Of a stretch of DNA of 64,000 nucleotides, positions 43,535 to 64,000 are shown one piece after another. Positions within the stretch are counted from its first letter, which is position 1, and each line of letters begins with the position of its first letter. Both the position numbers and the translations under genes were made by a program. A model generated the notes under the pieces. It had not been told where the DNA came from. It searched no databases and was given only the letters and a program-made list of their open reading frames with translations. The stretch spans positions 21,745,696 to 21,809,695 of the forward strand of contig OX243825.1 in assembly GCA_945859605.1 (NCBI GenBank), given 5' to 3'. The DNA is from Lumbricus rubellus. Lineage: Eukaryota; Annelida; Clitellata; Crassiclitellata; Lumbricidae.

Positions 43535-43715
43535 CTCAGGGCTTTCTTTAACGTGCAGCTGTACGCAAAATGTGCAGTTGTAGAAGCACTTCTGTACAGT
43601 TAAAACTACCAAAAAGGTCATTGTCCTCCGATTTAAAGTAATTTATCATGGAGGATGGGAAATTAAAGAAGGACTTGTGCAGTTCAAAAAATCCCTTAAA
43701 AACAGCAATGAGTCC
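43535..43715 (-). repeat. dispersed repeat Y, copy 2
   Basis: Reverse complement of 50812-51000: TCATTGTCCTCCGATTTAAA, ATGGAGGATGGGAAATTAAA and CAGTTGTAGAAGCACTTCTG. Confidence 0.78.
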
Positions 43716-43730
43716 TCTATCCCCTAGCCT

Positions 43731-43772
43731 CCTCCTCTCCTCCTCCTCCTCCTCCTCCTCCTCCTCCTCCTT
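43731..43772. repeat. (TCC)n microsatellite
   Basis: CTCCTCCTCC run of about 42 bp. (GCT)n runs follow at 43872-43890 and 43946-43958. Confidence 0.9.
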
Positions 43773-43959
43773 CATGGTGTTTTCCATAACTACTCTCCTC
43801 CCATTTCTACTCCTCAGTCGTCAAACATCGTTTTCTATTGATCGCTGCTAATGCAAGTTCTGGTGATGAAATGCTGCTGCTGCTGCTGCTGAATGTGATG
43901 ACAATGGTGCCACCACCGCATCTCCCATCATTTTCGGTCTTTCGATGCTGCTGCTGCTA

Positions 43960-44188
43960 GCGTCATCTGGTGACGATTCTCCACTTTCATTAATCGCTTA
44001 TTTGCGCCGGATTTCATTAGGAATTAGTTTGGATTAGACGAGCATCTTAAGTTTAGATTGAACGTTGCAGCAAGAAATGAACGGAGAACAAGAGGGACGT
44101 TAATAAAATAGTCGGATACGAAAAAGATATTGCAAGGGTCTATGAGCACTCGTATTGTGGTCACGTTGTATGGTAATAAAAGAAGGAC
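43960..44188. other. unique sequence
   Basis: No feature was recognised. Confidence 0.4.
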
Positions 44189-44600
<412 letters not shown>

Positions 44601-45085
44601 TACAAAGAGCGGCAAGAACACCCAACGGCATATTTTGAGATAGACCGCCTATAAGATTACAGAGCTTGCAATATACACTACACACTGTGTAGTACACAGT
44701 GTACATTAAAATCCTCTTATTAACATTCGTAATATACATTCTAAGACGATATCAGGTTTGAGCAGATAGCGATTAATATCGGATTATGATGTGGATCGAT
44801 GATGTTAGCGATGCTTCGACTAGCAGTGTGGGGCGCTATAGGAGAGCCAGCAGCAGCAGCAGAAGAGGTAGAAGCCGGCTGCTGCTGCTGATGCTGAGAT
44901 ATTGTCAATAGCATCTCTGTCTGTTATGTCCTCGTCGCTATTTCCCCCGTTGTCTTTCTCTCCCGCGGGATGTGATGGCGAACGAACCCAATAATCCGGC
45001 ATCAACCTCAGATGACGATCACTGAAGCTTAGAACGATGGCGCCTTAGATTCATTCGATACGTATCTCCTCTCGACTGCAGCATG
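44601..45085. other. unique sequence with short (CAG)/(CTG)
   Basis: CAGCAGCAGCAGCAG near 44850 and GCTGCTGCTGCTG near 44880 form an inverted pair about 20 bp apart. No exon was recognised. Confidence 0.5.
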
Positions 45086-45905
<820 letters not shown>

Positions 45906-46201
45906 CCAGTTATCTACAATGTAGCTATCTATACTCTATGATCTGTCATCTATCTATCGTCTAATAAGGTGTGTGTCATCTGCCTATTTACTGCTCAGTA
46001 TTTCTCTTTCTTTCGCCGTCCAGTCTCTGTCTCTGTCTCTGTCTGTCTCTCTCTGTTGTCTGTTTGTCTGTTTGTCTACTTGTCTGTTTCTGTCTGTCCG
46101 TCTGTCTATCTGTCTCTGTCTCTGTCTCTCTCTCTCTTACTCTCTCGCTGGCACACACCTTATTACGTTTTATCTCTGTCGTAACGGCCTTTCTGAGTAT
46201 C
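45906..46201. repeat. degenerate TCTA/TGTC flank to assembly gap
   Basis: Further CTGTCTCTGTCTC repeats run up to the gap. Confidence 0.85.
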
Positions 46202-46401
46202 NNNNNNNNNNNNNNNNNNNNNNNNNNNNNNNNNNNNNNNNNNNNNNNNNNNNNNNNNNNNNNNNNNNNNNNNNNNNNNNNNNNNNNNNNNNNNNNNNNN
46301 NNNNNNNNNNNNNNNNNNNNNNNNNNNNNNNNNNNNNNNNNNNNNNNNNNNNNNNNNNNNNNNNNNNNNNNNNNNNNNNNNNNNNNNNNNNNNNNNNNNN
46401 N
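46202..46401. other. assembly gap, 200 N
   Basis: Exactly 200 undetermined bases next to long microsatellites. The true size is probably unknown. Exons for the N-terminal half of the protease domain may be lost here or lie further upstream. Confidence 0.98.
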
Positions 46402-46620
46402 CTCGTGAGCTTGAAATAACCTTGAGATGTAGGTTCCTACTGAGCGATTGCCAAACGCGAAGCAACATGTACAGGGTGCGCCAAAAAAGACCCCTAGGTT
46501 GTTTGCCAATATCTTGGCTAATAGTAAGAATTGCGAAATGAAAATTCACAGTCTTAAAGACAATTCATTTTTTCTGGATGTCTTTTATTTCATGCACGGT
46601 GTCTGTTTGCTGTTCAATAG
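46402..46620 (+). other. partial intron of gene 2, possible element end
   Basis: TACAGGGTGCGCCAAAAAAG at 46469-46488 resembles the ACAGGGTG-type termini of TA-targeting DNA transposons. The partner end was not found. It ends with the acceptor GTTCAATAG. Confidence 0.35.
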
Positions 46621-60697
<14,077 letters not shown>

Positions 60698-60714
60698 TTT
60701 AGTATCACGTCGTC

Positions 60715-60830
60715 TATGCAGGGCTTTGTTTAGCGTGCAGTTCTACACGAAAATAATGTGCAAATATTCTCAATGGATGTATGCAGTTGTATAGAATACA
60801 TTTTGTGCAGTTAAAGATAGCAAAACAGGT
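60715..60830 (-). repeat. dispersed repeat Y, copy 4 (partial)
   Basis: GCAGGGCTTTGTTTAGCGTG and TTTTGTGCAGTTAAAGATAG resemble the 3' part of 43535-43715. It begins 17 bp after the gene 2 stop, so it may form part of the 3' UTR. Confidence 0.6.
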
Positions 60831-61770
60831 GTGGAGACATTGAGCAAGTCCTTCTCTCAGAATTATTGCTCTAAAATAATTATGATTGCAGTTGCACTGT
60901 TGAGGCGTGGGAACTTCTGAACTTCGTAAGAAGGGCGATATCAAATTACAGGTGTACAATGTATAATTATTGATTTGTATTTGTACTGTATAATTGTATT
61001 GACTTTTGATCATATCTCTTTATCTTATCTGTAGGCCTATCTGTTTTTGTAGGCTACAACCCAAGACGACTGAACACTGTGAACAAGTCTTAAGAATTTT
61101 ATTTTTTCGTAGGCAACGGGTTGCAGCTGTAGTTGTTTTTGCAATGCTATCGTTTTTCAATGTTGCTATTATGTTTGAATGAGAGTGAAAAGAAATTTGT
61201 GCTTGTATTTCTTACTTTTATCAGGTTGCTTAACTTTTAATTTTACGTGCTTTACATCTAAAAACTAAAAAGCCCTTCTTCAAATTTTCTGGGCGGAAGG
61301 TCGTTTCTGAGGGGAACTCCCCCAGGACGTGTGGGAGGTGTTGCGAAACCCAAGGTTTAATTATTAATCAGTGAAACTATCAAGAATGGGGTCTATATGC
61401 AGAGAGTGATGTAGCTATAGGCTACTTGCCGTGGCCCGTGACTGACACTTTGATAGCTTTATAGCATATAATTATATTTATCCATACGAATCGCACACTA
61501 AAATTCTCAGTAGGCCTATAGCTACAGAACATGAATTTGTTCATGTTGGTAGGCCTACATATAGGCCTATAGTTTGGCGGAATAAGCTGTCTTTGGCTGA
61601 TGCCGAGCAGTACTACAGTAGGCCTACCGTAGGGTTGACTATAGGTTTTAGGCTCATTATTATTGTTTTACCAGGTCCTTAAGCGAAATCGTTATCGCAA
61701 GGAGAGAATTGCTGGGGGTGTGGGGTTCAACCCCCAATATTTCTTAAGACCCCATAGTAAAGTAGTAAAG

Positions 61771-61811
<41 letters not shown>

Positions 61812-62146
61812 TATTTTTTATTTTAGTCTTCGTTGCATATACTCTAAGTCCACATAAATCAACGTCTGACCCCCGCCAAGTTGTTTTTCCACAATTATTC
61901 TCATACTGGGTTATCGTAAACTCGGAACTTCTACAGCGCCCACAAAAGCTAAATCGCGGGAACCAGCTTATTCACAGGTGCTCAATCAAAACAAAATCGA
62001 TTGGCAGAGGTCAGGATTCGAAGAGTCGGACGAGGAGTTAGACAGACGCCTAGAGTGGATGATGTTTAGAGCTGAAACGGCGTCAGAGGCATGCATGGTG
62101 AAGTGGATCAATGCAGCCACACAGAAAATGCGACCCTGCATGAGAC
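60831..62146. other. gene 2 downstream flank
   Basis: Unique sequence with several TAGGCCTA motifs (61020-61630) and (TCAA)n at 61771-61809. No AATAAA near the stop codon and no further exon was recognised. Confidence 0.45.
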
Positions 62147-62292
62147 CAGTGTAAGAGTTGTGGAAAAATAACTGGGGGTGGGTTGGACCATTATTCACTT
62201 GGAATCGGGGTGTGAAAAACATACTTTAACATGGGGCTCTAAGAAAGACTAGGGGGTTGAAACCTCCCAACCACCCGACAATTCTCACCCTG
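62147..62292. mobile_element. hAT-like MITE family A, copy 2 (146 bp)
   Basis: Left CAGTGTAAGAGTTGTGG, right inverse CAGGGTGAGAATTGTC. The flanks are CATGAGAC (62139-62146) and CCTGAGAC (62293-62300), 7 of 8. Same family as 6504-6652 (shared GGAAAAATAACTG-type core). Confidence 0.82.
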
Positions 62293-62394
62293 CCTGAGAC
62301 ACTTGGACACGACTAATAGGCCTACGGGTAGCCCACTCAATCGCCAGATGAAGAGCAACATAGGCATGCGATGGTAGGCCTATGCAAACATGTT

Positions 62395-62475
62395 CATTCA
62401 TTCATTCCGGAAATTTGTAAGTCCATAGCTCCCTTCAAGAAACCCACTCTGAGGTGCTCCCAGCTCAGCCACGGC
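62395..62475 (-). mobile_element. LINE/SINE 3' tail fragment
   Basis: The minus strand reads GGGAGCACCTCAGAGTGGGT ... CTTGAAGGGAGCTATGGAC and (AATG)n. Confidence 0.55.
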
Positions 62476-63482
62476 AATAGGCCTACAAATAAGATTTCAG
62501 CAACCTGTAAAAAATAATAGACATCATTTTCTAGAGAATAGGCGCATCTCTAACAGAAGTCCATTCCAAGTTGATACACATACCCAGATGTTTGAGAAAC
62601 AGCGAGAAATTGCGAGTATTGATCGATGTACATGTATGTTCCTATATAATAATATAATTTATTGCGATTGAGGAACGGCATTAATAAACAATTACCTGCG
62701 CCTGCGCAAATGGAATAAGAATTTAAGCAGACGACCAACTTGGCGGGTTGTACTCGCATGCCAATAGCAACGTTGGCCTGGGCGATAATGGCGGAACTAA
62801 GTCTTGTATGTCATCCACAAGCAATGGTAGCCTGAATAAGAGACAACAAAGGACGAATATAAGACACTGGTCGTTTGGAACTTACCAAATCAGCGATAAT
62901 TGATGGAATGATAAGGTAGGTAATTTAATTCTTCTGTTATTTAGTATGTCGAGCAAGAAGACCTTAAGTCATGTTTGACCTTATTCGTAGAGATCACGTT
63001 TATGTGCGCGTGCAAAGTAAACCCTTTCAGTGGTGAGTTATGTGTTTGTCGGTGTGTGTCTGTAGAAATCGAAGAATTCTCTGATTCGTTTAAACCACAA
63101 ACGATACTCTAGATTCAAAACGCCAGGACACAGATATTGAAGTGTGTATTCCGTCAGCTGTGCGAATCGTAAACGTAATCTCCAAACTTCTAAGCGCTAC
63201 TCGAAAGCCAAGCTAATTTGTTGAAAGTAGTTTTGTTGAACTTGTCTTTAGTTATATTTAATTGCCCAAGTTTAACTATAATCCTCTCCTGTTCTGTTAT
63301 ATTTACTGAATTAGAATACTCTCCTGTTATATTTTATTTACGGAATTTATTTAGTCGTTGTATAAAATCATTCATTCAAGTGTTTCATTTAAGTATTTAT
63401 ATAGCTCCTCTTCAGAGAAACTTCGCCGAGGTATCCCCCCCGACTCCAGTACAGCCAAAAAGAACAGTTTTGAAGAGCAGTT
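62476..63482. other. unique flank, no gene seen
   Basis: A CpG-moderate patch lies at 62690-62800 with a short ATGGCGGAACTAAG frame that stops after 15 codons. Nothing is assignable. Confidence 0.4.
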
Positions 63483-63606
63483 GTGCGGCACTGTGGTGTC
63501 GTAGTAGTGTCGGTGCCTTGGAGCCAGATGGTGCCAGGTTCAAATCCACCTCAAGGTGTCGCGTAGGGACCTTGAGCAAGTCCTTGACTCGTAATTGCTC
63601 GAGTGC
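63483..63606 (+). mobile_element. tRNA-derived SINE, 3' truncated
   Basis: GTGCGGCACTGTGGTGTCGT head, GGTTCAAATCC B box, GAGCAAGTCCTTGACTCGTA, ending before the tail. Confidence 0.8.
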
Positions 63607-64000
63607 CTCATGTGGCAGACTCATTACTCAAGGTTTTAAGGCTGTTGGATTACTGATTAAACACTATGTACTTAAACTGTAGCCTCTTACAGCTCCAAAA
63701 TCATGACTAGGATCTCTTGCCATAAGCGAAATTAGTAGACCATGTACTCTACATTCTATTCTGTTTGATAAATTTAGGTGACACCAATGTTGGACATTTG
63801 TGTGCTGTGATTGGCAGCTGTCACTTGTGACAGCTGCATCGGTTATGGCGGGTTCCGTGGTCAGCCATTGTTGCATGACAATGAAACTTCTTCGCTTAAG
63901 CAACCCCTGCATCAAAGTATCACGGTCATTCTTTTGCTTAAGCAATCAGCTAAGACAAGTAAGTTATGCATTCTCTTCCAGAAGAGGCTTGACACTGCCA
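63607..64000. other. unique flank
   Basis: Local inverted GGCAGCTGTCACTTGTGACA and GCTGC near 63822. No gene was recognised. Confidence 0.4.

Noticed and set aside
63218..63682. 154-codon + frame near the window end
   Set aside because: Its second half is a SINE and the first half is AT-rich; no domain or splice logic.

Overview
The window is a stretch of a large, repeat-laden invertebrate animal genome. It has spliced genes with long introns, tRNA-derived SINEs, decayed LINEs, many short hAT-like elements and very many tetranucleotide microsatellites. The protease encoded here belongs to the Tolloid/BMP1 class. The palindrome TAGGCCTA recurs throughout, and I associate this (from memory, not computed) with echinoderm and related deuterostome genomes. 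A marine deuterostome, most likely an echinoderm, is my best guess; it is not proven.

Two genes are supported, both on the + strand. Gene 1 (2540-34052) has three exons whose splice phases fit exactly: a signal-peptide exon, a 25-kb intron, a Ser/Thr/Pro-rich ectodomain exon, a 5.5-kb intron, and a terminal exon with one membrane span, a basic juxtamembrane stretch and a C-terminus resembling a PDZ ligand. I do not recognise its family. Gene 2 (46621-60697, 5' end missing) has 13 exons encoding 714 residues of a Tolloid-like astacin metalloprotease: the C-terminal half of the zinc protease domain, then CUB1, CUB2, one calcium-binding-type EGF, CUB3 and CUB4. All junction phases agree. Its 5' exons are not visible. 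A 200-N assembly gap lies 220 bp upstream of the first exon I can place.

Layout: 1-2539 is a C-rich satellite block and then unique 5' flank. 2595-27729 is intron 1 of gene 1, mostly microsatellites plus hAT-like elements, SINE and LINE pieces. 28326-33776 is intron 2, with a hAT-like element, a SINE and LINE fragments. 34053-46620 is intergenic or the unseen 5' part of gene 2; it holds a tandem duplication with two independently inserted hAT-like elements, a CpG-rich island, a degenerate minisatellite and long (GAT)n and (TCTA)n arrays. 46621-60697 is gene 2, whose introns are largely microsatellite or transposon. 60698-64000 is downstream flank with SINE, LINE and hAT-like remnants.

The main results of the hunt are: (i) a Tolloid-like protease with only one EGF and four CUBs, and a roughly 44-residue hydrophilic insertion in CUB2; (ii) a 52-bp tandem triplication that copied a 3' splice site and exon start, leaving two decoys with stop codons; (iii) nine short inverted-repeat elements for which I could read 8-bp target duplications, including one nested in a SINE; (iv) a SINE and a LINE family sharing a 3' tail; (v) microsatellite arrays that directly abut splice sites. 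I found no evidence of a novel defence or mobile gene system. The simple-repeat arrays listed here sum to roughly 14 kb, over a fifth of the window. Most long open frames in the window are microsatellite translations, not genes.
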